Source: Halanaerobiales bacterium (GTDB taxonomy: Bacteria > Bacillota > Halanaerobiia > Halanaerobiales > DTU029). From it: a DNA stretch of 64,000 nt. Location of the stretch: positions 35,049-99,048 of the forward strand of contig JAKSCG010000025.1 in assembly GCA_022360715.1 (NCBI GenBank), given 5' to 3'. Of this stretch, positions 53,889 through 63,800 are shown piece after piece. Position 1 is the stretch's first letter, and each line of letters starts with the position of its first letter. Below the pieces are notes generated by a model that had not been told where the DNA came from, ran no database searches, and was given only the letters and a program-made list of their open reading frames with translations. A program made the translations under genes and the position numbers.

Positions 53889-54905
53889 ATGAAAGCAAAA
53901 GTTGCGGTTGTTGGTTATGGTGTAATTGGCCAGAGGCTGGCCGACGGAGTTGCCCGGCAAGAAGATATGGAACTGGTCGGAGTTGTTGATGTACAACCGA
54001 CTCTGGCGATCAGGGCCTTAAAAGACAAAGGGATGCCTTATGATCTTTATGCGGCTGCCCAGGAATTTATCCCCGTTCTGGAAGAAGCCGGCATACCGGT
54101 TTCCGGAACAATGGCTGATCTGCTGGCCCAGGTTGATATTGTTTTAGATGCAACGGCAGCCGGAATTGGTAAAAAAAATAAGGAAATATACCAACAGTAC
54201 GGTGTTAAAGCTATTTTTCAGGGTGGAGAAAAGAATGAGATTGCCGATATTTTTTTCCATGGTTATGCTAATTATAATCAGGGTGTAGGTAAAGATTACC
54301 TGAAACTAACTTCCTGTAATACCACCGGGTTAATTCGTTCAGTAGATTGCCTGGATAAAACAGCCGGAATAGAAAAGATTGCGATTACGATCATGAGAAG
54401 GAGTGCTGATCCCGGTGATACTCACCGTGGGTTTGTTGACCTGGCGAAAGTAGAACCGGTGCCAAACCATCAGGCAGTTGATTTAATGACAATAATGCCG
54501 CATATTGACGCGACCGGTCTGTTGGTCCATTTTCCGATGACACATGGACATATTATTAATGTACTGGCCAAGACTAAACGGAAGATGACCAAAGAAGCAG
54601 TGCTACAAGTCTTTAATGACCATCCCAGGATTAAGGTCGTTAAGATTGCCGACGGGTTTAACTCTAATACGGCTTTATTCCGCTATGCCCGTAATCTTGG
54701 TAATCCCCGGGGAGATATGTATGAAATAGCTGTTTTTGCCGAAACTGTTGCTTTTAGTGGTGATGACCTGATGTATGCGATTAATATTCCTCAGGAAGCA
54801 GTAGTTATACCGGAGACAATAGATGGTATTCGTGCCGCCCTCAAGATGCACCAAAACCGGGAAGAGGCTTTAGCTGCAACTAATCAATATCTGAGATTAG
54901 AGTGA
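53889..54905 (+). CDS. Type II (archaeal-type) GAPDH family protein, divergent
   Basis: 338 residues from ATG 53889 behind AGGAGGT. The NAD-binding start VAVVGYGVIGQRLADG and nucleophile SCNTTGL are those of archaeal-type GAPDH, and the C-terminus aligns as well. Yet the conserved archaeal PSHHGPDV (substrate-binding His pair) reads PNHQAVDL here. GPINSI-type sequence reads GFVDLA, and the HQE near the end reads PQE. The catalytic Cys and an HxH (THGHI) are kept. It may therefore oxidise a different aldehyde to an acyl phosphate. Next gene: an archaeal-type PGK, seven bases on. Confidence 0.85.
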   Translation: MKAKVAVVGYGVIGQRLADGVARQEDMELVGVVDVQPTLAIRALKDKGMPYDLYAAAQEFIPVLEEAGIPVSGTMADLLAQVDIVLDATAAGIGKKNKEIYQQYGVKAIFQGGEKNEIADIFFHGYANYNQGVGKDYLKLTSCNTTGLIRSVDCLDKTAGIEKIAITIMRRSADPGDTHRGFVDLAKVEPVPNHQAVDLMTIMPHIDATGLLVHFPMTHGHIINVLAKTKRKMTKEAVLQVFNDHPRIKVVKIADGFNSNTALFRYARNLGNPRGDMYEIAVFAETVAFSGDDLMYAINIPQEAVVIPETIDGIRAALKMHQNREEALAATNQYLRLE

Positions 54906-54911
54906 TGATAG

Positions 54912-56177
54912 ATGAAATATGGGATTAAGACGATTGATGATTTTCAATTTGCGAATAAAGTAGTCTTATGCCGGGTAGATATGAACTCCCCGTTAAAGAA
55001 AGACAAAAGCGGTTTTTCTGATATCACCAGAATAAAACGATCGATTCCAACGCTTAAAGAATTAGCCAATTATCAGGCTAAATTGGTAGTGATGACCCAT
55101 CAGGGCAGTGATGTTGAATACCATAATTATCATCATACCCGAATGCATGCTGAAGAACTGAGCAGGTTAGTCGGACAAGCTGTTAAATATATTGATGATG
55201 TCTGTGGTCCGGCGGCCAGAGAGGCTATTCAGCAATTGGCCCCGGGAGAGATCTTGTTACTGGATAATGTCAGATTTATGGCAGAAGAGATGACTTTATT
55301 TGAAACAAAACTAAAGTTAACCTCAGCAGAACAGGCTAACACCCAGGTGGTGACAAAATTAGCACCGCTGGCCGACTATTATATTTGTGATGCTTTTGCG
55401 GCTGCTCACCGTGCCCAACCCACTCTGCTCGGTTTTGAAGAATTACTTCCCTCAGCCATGGGGCGTTTATTTGAGCAAGAATACACAGTCTTAAATCAGA
55501 TCATCCAAACACCGGAAAGGCCCTGTATCTTTGTGTTGGGAGGGGCTAAAGTTCAGGATGCCTTTATGATGATAAAAGCGGTTTTAGAAAAAGGGACGGC
55601 TGATCTGGTTCTGGCCGGGGGATTGGTTGGTAATATTATGTTATTAGCCGCAGGTATTGAGCTTGGAAAAACTTCAATCGAATTTTTGAAAAAACGTAAT
55701 CTGTGGGACTTGATCGCTGTCGCCAAAAATATACTGAAGATTTACCGGGAAAGGATCGTCCTACCGGAAGACCTGGCCTATCTTGCCGCTTCAGCAAGAA
55801 AAGAGGTAATGATCAAAGACCTGGGACCGGTCAATCAACTCTTTTTTGATATCGGCCGGAAGACTGTTGAAAGATTCAGGGAGGAAATAACTGCTGCCCA
55901 AACCATCTTCTTTAATGGACCGATGGGTATTTTTGAAGAGAAAGAGTCATCATATGGAACGAAAAAAGTCCTGGAAGCAATAGCCCAATCACCTGGCTTT
56001 TCAGTTGTCGGTGGTGGTGATAGCATCACCGCAATTAATAAATATGGGTTAACTGATCATTTCTCCTATATTTGTACGGGGGGAGGGGCCCTAATCAGGT
56101 TTCTTTCCGGGGAAGAGTTACCGGTGATTAAGGCTTTAAAAAAGGGAGCACAAGATGAAGGGGTGAAGAGATGCTAA
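54912..56177 (+). CDS. pgk: Archaeal-type phosphoglycerate kinase family protein, divergent
   Basis: 421 residues from ATG 54912. PGK marks: RVDMNSPL (substrate Asp/Asn), LLLDNVRF (substrate Arg), CDAFAAAHRAQPTL, FVLGGAKVQDA, FNGPMGIFE and nucleotide loop GGGDSITA. The overall form (THQ, YDIGxKT-like FDIGRKT) is archaeal rather than bacterial. The Arg of the H-x-x-R substrate motif (HLGR in most, HQSR in archaea), which contacts the 3-phosphate, reads HQGS here. That suggests a substrate without that phosphate. It would make ATP from the acyl phosphate of the preceding GAPDH-like enzyme. Overlaps the transketolase gene by 7 bases. Confidence 0.85.
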   Translation: MKYGIKTIDDFQFANKVVLCRVDMNSPLKKDKSGFSDITRIKRSIPTLKELANYQAKLVVMTHQGSDVEYHNYHHTRMHAEELSRLVGQAVKYIDDVCGPAAREAIQQLAPGEILLLDNVRFMAEEMTLFETKLKLTSAEQANTQVVTKLAPLADYYICDAFAAAHRAQPTLLGFEELLPSAMGRLFEQEYTVLNQIIQTPERPCIFVLGGAKVQDAFMMIKAVLEKGTADLVLAGGLVGNIMLLAAGIELGKTSIEFLKKRNLWDLIAVAKNILKIYRERIVLPEDLAYLAASARKEVMIKDLGPVNQLFFDIGRKTVERFREEITAAQTIFFNGPMGIFEEKESSYGTKKVLEAIAQSPGFSVVGGGDSITAINKYGLTDHFSYICTGGGALIRFLSGEELPVIKALKKGAQDEGVKRC

Positions 56178-57031
56178 AGCGGCAAGAATTAGTCGAACTG
56201 CAAAGATTTGCTACTCAAATCCGCCTAGAGACATTAAAAGAGATTAAAAATTTGGGATTTGGTCATATCGGGGGAGCGCTTTCCATTGTTGAAACGCTGG
56301 CAGTTTTATATGGCAAGGTAATGAAGATAAATCCCCTTAACCCTGATTGGGAAGAGCGGGACTGGTTAGTAGTTTCCAAAGGTCATGCCGGGCCAGCAGT
56401 CTATGCTGCCCTGGCTTTAAAGGGATTTTTTCCCCTGGAGGATTTAATGACTTTAAACCAGCCGCGAACAAAGCTACCCAGCCACTGTGATCGCAATCTC
56501 ACTGCCGGGATCGATATGACAACCGGTTCCCTGGGCCAAGGTATTTCGACTGCCATCGGTATTGCTCTGGGGCACCGGCTTGATCGGAGAGAGAGTTTTG
56601 TTTATTTAATTGTCGGAGATGGGGAGATTAATGAAGGTCAGATCTGGGAAGGGGCTTTATTTGCTCCTAATCATCAACTTGATAACTTAATTTTGTTAGT
56701 CGATAATAATAAAAAACAGTTAGATGGATATACAAAGGATATTAATGACCTGGGAGTAATCTCCGAAAAATTCCGATCATTTGGTTGGGATGTTGATGAG
56801 GTAGATGGCTCGAATCTCGGGGAGATCTATCAGTCGATTCACCGGGCTAGAAAAAATAAAGGGAAACCATCGGCAATAATTTTAGATACGATCAAAGGAC
56901 AGGGCGTAAAGTTTGTCGAAGAGACCCTGGCTAATCACCATATTAAATTTTCTGAAACAGAAGATGAACTAACTCAACAGGCAATTGAAAAGTTAACAAA
57001 TAAGTTAGAAAAGTTGCAGGGGGTGAAATAG
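56171..57031 (+). CDS. Transketolase, N-terminal (TPP-binding) subunit
   Basis: 286 residues from ATG 56171. Half of a split transketolase: LGFGHIGGALSIVETLAVLY, SKGHAGPAVYAALALKGFF, SLGQGISTAIG, and the thiamine-diphosphate motif GDGEINEGQIWEGA with DNNKKQLDG. It needs the next gene product for the pyrimidine domain. Split transketolases occur in archaea and many Bacillota, and some act in dedicated catabolic routes such as sulfoquinovose breakdown by transketolase. Confidence 0.93.
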   Translation: MLKRQELVELQRFATQIRLETLKEIKNLGFGHIGGALSIVETLAVLYGKVMKINPLNPDWEERDWLVVSKGHAGPAVYAALALKGFFPLEDLMTLNQPRTKLPSHCDRNLTAGIDMTTGSLGQGISTAIGIALGHRLDRRESFVYLIVGDGEINEGQIWEGALFAPNHQLDNLILLVDNNKKQLDGYTKDINDLGVISEKFRSFGWDVDEVDGSNLGEIYQSIHRARKNKGKPSAIILDTIKGQGVKFVEETLANHHIKFSETEDELTQQAIEKLTNKLEKLQGVK

Positions 57032-57076
57032 ATTAGTATAATATTAGCTAAGAGCTGTGAAAATGAAGAGATAGAA

Positions 57077-58000
57077 ATGAGGCAGATGTATTGTCAGACC
57101 TTAATCGAATTAGCACAAGCAAATGAGCAGGTAGTTATGCTTGACGCAGATTTAATGAATTCAATGAGTACAATACCATTTTTAGAGAGATTTCCCGAAC
57201 GGACTTTTAATTGCGGTATTCAGGAAGCAAATATGATCGGGATTGCAGCGGGATTATCAGCAACCGGGAAGATCCCATTTGCCCATACCTTTGGACCCTT
57301 CGCAACCAGGAGGGTCTATGATCAGATTTTTGTTTCCGGGGCCTATGCCCGGTTAAATATTAAAATAATTGGGAGTGACCCGGGGATAACTGCAGCCTTT
57401 AACGGAGGGACACATATGCCCTTTGAAGACATGGGGATTATGCGGAATATTCCCGGAATGACTGTGCTGGAACCGTCCGATTCCACCATGTTAAAGGATA
57501 TACTAAGACAAGTTGCTGCTAACTACGGGATGTATTATCTGCGCTTGCTCAGGAAAAATGCCCAAAAACTCTATGACCGGGACTCCAAATTTAAAATAGG
57601 TGAGGCCGTAAAGCTCAGAGATGGTGAGGATGTAACCATTTTTGCCAGTGGCATAATGGTGGCTGAAACCCTGCAAGCCCACCAGATACTGGAATCGAAA
57701 GGCATTTCTGCAGCTGTTTATGATCTATTTACCCTAAAACCGGTTGACCGCGCAGCTATTACCAATAGTGCGAAAAGGACCGGTGCGATCGTAACGGTAG
57801 AAAACCATAATATTATTAACGGTCTGGGTTCGGCAGTAGCTGAAGTATTGGCCGAAAATATGCCGGTTCCCCTGGAAAGGGTAGGGGTAAAAGACCTTTT
57901 CGGCGAAGTAGGTCCTGTTGCTTATTTAAAAGAGCGCTTTGAGTTAAGCGCAGAAGATATAGTTAACAAAGTGATTAAAGTAATCGAACGGAAGAATTAA
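57077..58000 (+). CDS. Transketolase, C-terminal (pyrimidine-binding) subunit
   Basis: 307 residues from ATG 57077 behind AAGAGATAG. Pyrimidine domain: DADLMNSMSTIPFLERF, NCGIQEANMIGIAAGLS (Glu activating TPP) and FAHTFGPFATRRVYDQ, followed by a transketolase C domain (VKDLFGEVG). Works with the N-terminal subunit just upstream to move a two-carbon ketol unit between sugars. Confidence 0.93.
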   Translation: MRQMYCQTLIELAQANEQVVMLDADLMNSMSTIPFLERFPERTFNCGIQEANMIGIAAGLSATGKIPFAHTFGPFATRRVYDQIFVSGAYARLNIKIIGSDPGITAAFNGGTHMPFEDMGIMRNIPGMTVLEPSDSTMLKDILRQVAANYGMYYLRLLRKNAQKLYDRDSKFKIGEAVKLRDGEDVTIFASGIMVAETLQAHQILESKGISAAVYDLFTLKPVDRAAITNSAKRTGAIVTVENHNIINGLGSAVAEVLAENMPVPLERVGVKDLFGEVGPVAYLKERFELSAEDIVNKVIKVIERKN

Positions 58001-58017
58001 TTTTGGGGGTGAACTAA

Positions 58018-59250
58018 ATGGATATAAAACAGCAAGCATTAAAAATGCATCAAGAGAAACAGGGTAAGCTAATGGTCAAAACCAAGGTTCAGGTACGTAA
58101 TGAACATGACCTCACGCTGGCCTATTCACCGGGGGTGGCTGAACCATGTCTGAAGATATACGAGGATCAGGCCCGGGTTTTTGATTACACCAACAAAGGA
58201 AACTTTGTGGCAGTGGTCAGCAATGGGACAGCAGTCCTCGGCTTAGGTAATATCGGCCCGGCCGCTGCGCTGCCGGTAATGGAAGGAAAAGCGGTTTTGT
58301 TTAAAGAATTCGGAGGGGTCGACGCCTTCCCGATCTGTATTGCCGAAGAGGACCCGGATCAATTGATTGCTACCGTTCAAAAGATAGCGACGGTATTTGG
58401 CGGGATTAATTTAGAAGATATAAAGGCACCGGAGTGTTTTTATATCGAAAAGCGGTTAAAAGAAGAACTTGATATTCCTGTTTTCCATGATGATCAACAT
58501 GGGACTGCGATCATCACCCTGGCCGGATTAATTAATGCCTTAACCATTGTTGATAAAAAGATGGCAGAGATTAAAGTGGTGGTTAACGGAGCCGGAGCGG
58601 CCGGGGTTAGCATTACCGATCTTTTAATAGCTGAGGGTGTTAAGGAGATCATAGTCCTGGACAGTCAGGGTGCTCTCTATTCGGGAAGAGCCGGCTTAAA
58701 TCAAAGCAAAGAGCGACTGGCTAGCATAACTAATCCGGACAAAGTGCAGGGTCAGCTGGGTGATATCATTAAAGGGGCGGATGTCTTTATCGGAGTCTCG
58801 ATTGCCGATGTATTGACTAAATCAATGGTTAGAACAATGAAGCGTGATGCAATAATATTTGCCATGGCCAATCCTGATCCGGAGATACGTCCGGCCGATG
58901 CATTGGCAGCGGGGGCGAGGATAGTTGGGACCGGACGTTCCGACTACCCTAATCAGGTCAACAATGTACTGGCCTTTCCGGGGATATTCAGGGGGGCCCT
59001 TGATGTACGGGCTAAAGATATCAATGAAGAGATGAAAAAAGCGGCTGCCTATGCCCTGGCTGGTTTAATCAGTAAAGAAGATCTAACACCTGAATATGTA
59101 ATTCCGAAACCATTTGAGCAAAGGGTAGGACCGGCAGTTGCTGCTGCGGTAGCCCAGGCAGCAGTTGAAACCGGTGTGGCCAGGATAAAAATAGGTTATG
59201 AAGAGGAATTACGGCAGGCAGCGGCAATTATGCAGAAAAGTTCCAGTTAA
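58018..59250 (+). CDS. NAD(P)-dependent malic enzyme
   Basis: 410 residues from ATG 58018 behind GGGGGTG. Short bacterial malic enzyme: [17 protein letters not shown], metal-site [17 protein letters not shown], Rossmann [15 protein letters not shown], and [10 protein letters not shown]. Oxidatively decarboxylates malate to pyruvate. Same strand and 17 bases after transketolase, so it belongs to the sugar-acid operon and implies that a C4 dicarboxylate arises there. Activity on tartrate-like acids cannot be excluded. Confidence 0.93.
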   Translation: MDIKQQALKMHQEKQGKLMVKTKVQVRNEHDLTLAYSPGVAEPCLKIYEDQARVFDYTNKGNFVAVVSNGTAVLGLGNIGPAAALPVMEGKAVLFKEFGGVDAFPICIAEEDPDQLIATVQKIATVFGGINLEDIKAPECFYIEKRLKEELDIPVFHDDQHGTAIITLAGLINALTIVDKKMAEIKVVVNGAGAAGVSITDLLIAEGVKEIIVLDSQGALYSGRAGLNQSKERLASITNPDKVQGQLGDIIKGADVFIGVSIADVLTKSMVRTMKRDAIIFAMANPDPEIRPADALAAGARIVGTGRSDYPNQVNNVLAFPGIFRGALDVRAKDINEEMKKAAAYALAGLISKEDLTPEYVIPKPFEQRVGPAVAAAVAQAAVETGVARIKIGYEEELRQAAAIMQKSSS

Positions 59251-59294
59251 TCCACTCTGGTTCCACGGTACAATAATCGAAAAAATTTTTAGGC

Positions 59295-59323
59295 TTGACA
59301 TCTGAGCAAAGATAGCATAGGAT
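59295..59323 (+). promoter_or_regulatory. Promoter of the LarA-like gene
   Basis: TTGACA (59295-59300), 17 bases, TAGGAT (59318-59323), about 70 bases before the ATG. It shows that the racemase gene can be expressed apart from the operon upstream. Confidence 0.6.
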
Positions 59324-59400
59324 TTTTACAGGATGAACAGTCTTACTGGGTAAATATATGCTGTGCCGGGAAAAAACAAACTGGATAAGGAGAATAAGAG

Positions 59401-60654
59401 ATGGAAAACAGGGTAAATCTTAAATACGGGAAAGGTTGTGTCGAGCTCACACTGCCGGTTAAATTTGTCGAGATCGAACATCAATCCGCTAAACGGGAAA
59501 AAATTGATTGGGAAGAAAAGATTAAAGAAAGTTTTGCCAATCCGATCGCTTCTCCGGGTTTGGGTGAGCTGATCGAGCAAAAAAGGTCGGATAAGATTGT
59601 AATCATTGTTAATGATATTACCAGGCCTGTACCATATGATCTGGTCTTAAAGCCGATGTTAAACCAACTAAAAGAGCTCGGAATACCTAACCAGAGCATT
59701 ACCTTACTTATTGCCACCGGGATGCACCGGCCGATGACTGCCGAAGAGGTTGAAGAGTGTTTAGGCCAAGAAATAGTAGCCGACTACTGCTGGGAAAATC
59801 ACTATTGTGAACATGAAATGGAATATATCGGAAAACTTAGTGAGGACGTACCCTTTTTTGTAAACCCCTTGGTAAAAAAAGCGGATCTACTTTGTGCGGT
59901 TGGGGTGATTGCCCCCCATTATATGGCCGGATATTCCGGGGGCAGAAAATCATTATTCCCCGGTGTCTGTGGCCGGGAAACGATCGAAGCCCACCACGCC
60001 TTAATGAGATTACCGGAGTCGAAGACAGCCAATCTAAACGGGAATAAATTTCATCAGCTCACTATGGAGGCGGCTGAAACAATTGGCTTAGACTTTATTG
60101 CCAATGTGGTGGTAGATAGTAAGAATGAAGTAATCGATCTGGTTGTAGGTGATTATAAAAAAGCTTGGGAGGTGGGGGTTACGGTCTGCCGGGAAAGTTC
60201 TGCGGTCAGTTTTGATACTTTTGCCGACCTGGTCATCGTCAGCGCCGGGGGCTTTCCGAAAGATATTAATATGTATCAAGCCCAGAAAGCCCTGGAAAAT
60301 GCCTCCTATTGTGCTAAAGAGGGGGCTCCGATTCTCCTGATTGCCGAATGTGGAGAAGGCCTGGGGGAAGATGTCTTTGAAAGGTGGTTAAAAGAGGCTG
60401 CAGGGCCGGCATCACTAGGCGACAGAATTAAAAATAATTTTGAGCTGGGTGGCCATAAGGCCTTTGCGATTGCCCGCGTGGCCGAAAAACACCCGATTTA
60501 TTTATATAGCCAACTGGGATCGGAGTTAACTCGCAGTTCCTTTATGATCCCGGTGACTGATCTTGAGCAGTTTATGGCCGAAAAAGTAGCTGAAAGTGAT
60601 TTAGTTTATTTACTACCACACGGTGCCAATACCGTTCCGGTATATAACGGTTAA
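59401..60654 (+). CDS. LarA-family 2-hydroxyacid racemase (nickel-pincer type)
   Basis: 417 residues from ATG 59401 behind AAGGAG. LarA marks: ATGMHRPMTAEEVEE (His), GVIAPHYMAGYSGGRKSLFP (His and the Lys that carries the nickel-pincer cofactor) and ETIEAHH. LarA racemises lactate; homologues act on malate, phenyllactate and other 2-hydroxy acids. The cofactor-making LarB, C and E genes are not in the window. Beside a malic enzyme and sugar-acid genes the substrate may be malate, tartrate or an aldonate. Confidence 0.88.
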   Translation: MENRVNLKYGKGCVELTLPVKFVEIEHQSAKREKIDWEEKIKESFANPIASPGLGELIEQKRSDKIVIIVNDITRPVPYDLVLKPMLNQLKELGIPNQSITLLIATGMHRPMTAEEVEECLGQEIVADYCWENHYCEHEMEYIGKLSEDVPFFVNPLVKKADLLCAVGVIAPHYMAGYSGGRKSLFPGVCGRETIEAHHALMRLPESKTANLNGNKFHQLTMEAAETIGLDFIANVVVDSKNEVIDLVVGDYKKAWEVGVTVCRESSAVSFDTFADLVIVSAGGFPKDINMYQAQKALENASYCAKEGAPILLIAECGEGLGEDVFERWLKEAAGPASLGDRIKNNFELGGHKAFAIARVAEKHPIYLYSQLGSELTRSSFMIPVTDLEQFMAEKVAESDLVYLLPHGANTVPVYNG

Positions 60655-60687
60655 ATTATATTTTATATAGTATAATAACTCAGGGGT

Positions 60688-60725
60688 AATAAACCCAGCA
60701 AATCTTTGCTGGGTTTATTTTATTG
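60688..60725 (+). terminator. Strong intrinsic terminator after the LarA-like gene
   Basis: A perfect 15-base inverted repeat (60688-60702 and 60705-60719) with a core AAACCCAGCAAA and a T-rich tail. It closes the 46-60 kb locus. Confidence 0.9.
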
Positions 60726-60834
60726 GAGAAATAGGAGGAGGGGCGATAAATTGATTTTAAATAAGTTTTTAAGATATAATAAAATAAGGATCAATTAATA
60801 AGCTGATTAAAGCAAAGGATAAGAGGGTGAGCAG

Positions 60835-63800
60835 GTGTTAACGATCAGAAATTTCCGCAATCATATCCCGGATACGATCTACCAACGGGGATTAAATTAT
60901 TTTCAAAATAAATATATCAAGGACTATCATCTTACTGATCAGGAAGGGGATGGTTTAGCGATCAAAGCCCGGGTGCGGGGAAGTAGCAGCTATCTGGTGG
61001 AGATTAATTTACAAATTATCGGTAAAGAAATTTATTTTAAAGGTAGTTGCAGTTGCCTTTATGACTGGGGAGATATCTGTAAACACCAGGTTGCAGTCCT
61101 GTGTAAATTTATTGTGCAGGATTATCAGGCTATCCTGGAGCACTATCTGATTCTTAATAATTATAATAAATTGGTTGAATACAGTGGGATTAGGGATAAT
61201 CAGCTCCCTACCCAGCTATTCTATACTGTCAAGGGTTTTATGAGCGACCTGGTCAATTTTAAGTTGTGGATTAAGTCGGATACTTTATCTGATGAAGTGA
61301 TCAATAAAATAATTCGCTATACTATTGAATCACCGGTCTTCCGGCGGCAAGAACAAAAATTACAGATTTATTTTTCTGAGGTTGAGTTTGCCATGATTGA
61401 GCGGTTGAAGGAACTGGAGAAAAGCAAAGGCAGAGCGGCAAATATCCTTTTATTACCTAAGAGTCGAGAAAATTTTCTCTTCTTACTGGATTTAATCGAC
61501 AATTATATCGTTTACCTGGAAGAAAATCAGCGACAAGCTGAAATCGGCCAACTACTGGTGCCCGGATTAGTAATTAAAGGGGATGAGCAGGAGATCGTGA
61601 TTGGGAATGCGGTGGTCGATTACCCCATTTACCGGGATCGTTTTGCCCAAATTGCCTGGTCAGTTACTGATTCGTTGATTAGTCCGGTTGATTTGAGTAC
61701 GACTGATCACCTGCCCGGACCGATTAAAATTCCGACCGGGCGGGAAGGGGAACTGTTATTTGAGGTTATCCCGGCCTTAAAAGAAAAATGGCCGCAGTTG
61801 GAGCTTGCGCCAGACCTGCAGGAATATCAGCTAATCCAGTATGAACCGAAAATTAAACTGGAGTTTGACTTTCGTGAAAATAATGTAGTTTGCCGAGCCA
61901 ACGTAGAAATCAACGGACAAAATTACCGCAACACCGAGATACTTAGTATTGAGCCGGAAGAACGGGACTATAGCAGAGATGAGAATAACCCCAAAATATG
62001 GTATGGTCGAGATAATCAACCCTTAAAAAAATTGGTTAAGTTACTGGAGGATTATGGTTTTTTGGTTAGACCGGATGAATTTGTGATTAAAGATAACGGT
62101 GATATTCAGGAGTTTATTACTGATGGTTTTATCCATATGCCTGAAGATTGGGAGGTTGCTACTACTGAGAATTTTAACGGAATTGAAATAAATACGGTTG
62201 AATTGGAACCGGTCATCACTGTTGATCCGGGTGGGGGGATTGATTGGTTTGAGTTTAGTATTACCTATAATTTGGGGGGCAAATCATATACCCGACAGGA
62301 AATACAACAGATGATTTCCTATAATGCCAAAGGTGAACCCTATATTGTGATCGACAATAGTTATTTTATCCTGCAGCACGGTGAACAGGAAGAGCGAATT
62401 TCCAGGATGATCAAACAGGCTGAGCAGAAGGAAACGGAGGACAAATATCGCAGCAGGTTTTATAACCTCCTTTATTATCGTGAACTAATCCGGGAAGCCG
62501 GTATCTCTATTCAGGGCAATAAAGTCTATGATCAGTTGGAGCATGACATTAGCCAGGATAATCCGGTAGAAGAGGTAGCGATACCGGGTGAGGTCAGGAA
62601 TAAACTGAGGAATTACCAGAAAAAAGGATATTTTTGGTTGAGTTTCCTGGATAAATATCATTTTGGGGGGATCCTGGCTGATGAGATGGGCCTGGGTAAA
62701 ACTGTCCAGGTTTTGACCCTGCTGAAAAGCCGTCCGCTGGAGCAACCGGTGCTGGTCGTCTGTCCCCGGACCTTAATCTATAACTGGGCCGGAGAGATTG
62801 AAAAGTTTTTTCCTTCAACCGACTATCTGGTTTATTATGGGATTCCGGATCATCGGAAGGGGATGCGGGTTTCTTTTGGGGAATATCAGTTGGTGATTAC
62901 TTCCTATGCTGTTTTAAGTCGGGATTATTTGGAGTTTAACCGGGAAGGAATTCAATTTTCCTATTGCGTCCTGGATGAGGCCCAGCATATTAAAAACTAC
63001 AAGACTCATCGGGCCAGGGCGGTAAAGAGTATTAAAGCCGAGCGGAGACTGGCCTTGACCGGTACTCCCCTGGAGAACTCAGTTGATGAACTATGGTCAA
63101 TTTTTGATTTTATCATGCCGGGTTATCTGGGTAACCACAGTTATTTCAGCCAAAATTATTTGAACCCGATCATGAAAGAGGAGCAGCTAGACAAAATGGA
63201 AGAATTAAAAAAACGGGTTGCCCCCTTTATCCTCCGGCGGAAGAAGAGAGAGGTCCTGACCGAGTTGCCCGATAAGATCACCAATACCCACTTGGTAGAG
63301 ATGACCAGATTGCAGGAGGATACTTACCGGTTCGTGCTGGAACAGGTTCGGAGTGAGATTGTTAAGGCAGTTAGTGAAAAGGGTTTTAATCAGGTCCGGA
63401 TTAATATCCTGGCGGCATTAACCCGACTTCGCCAACTCTGTAATCACCCGGCCTTGATCCTGGGGAAAGAGGGCATAAAACAGAATTCGGGCAAACTGGA
63501 TGCACTGCTGGAAATCGTCGAAGAGGCGGTAGGGGGTGGTCATAAATTATTGGTTTTTAGTCAATTTGTTAAAATGTTAAAGATCATCAGGAATGAATTG
63601 GAAAAGAGGGGAATATTGTACGAATATCTTGACGGGAGTACCCGGGACCGAATGGAACGGGTCAGAAACTTTAATGAAAACCAGGATATTAAATCATTTT
63701 TGATCAGTCTTAAAGCAGGGGGGACCGGGCTTAACCTTACTGCTGCCGATGTAGTAATCCATGTGGACCCCTGGTGGAACCCGATGGTAGAAAGTCAAGC

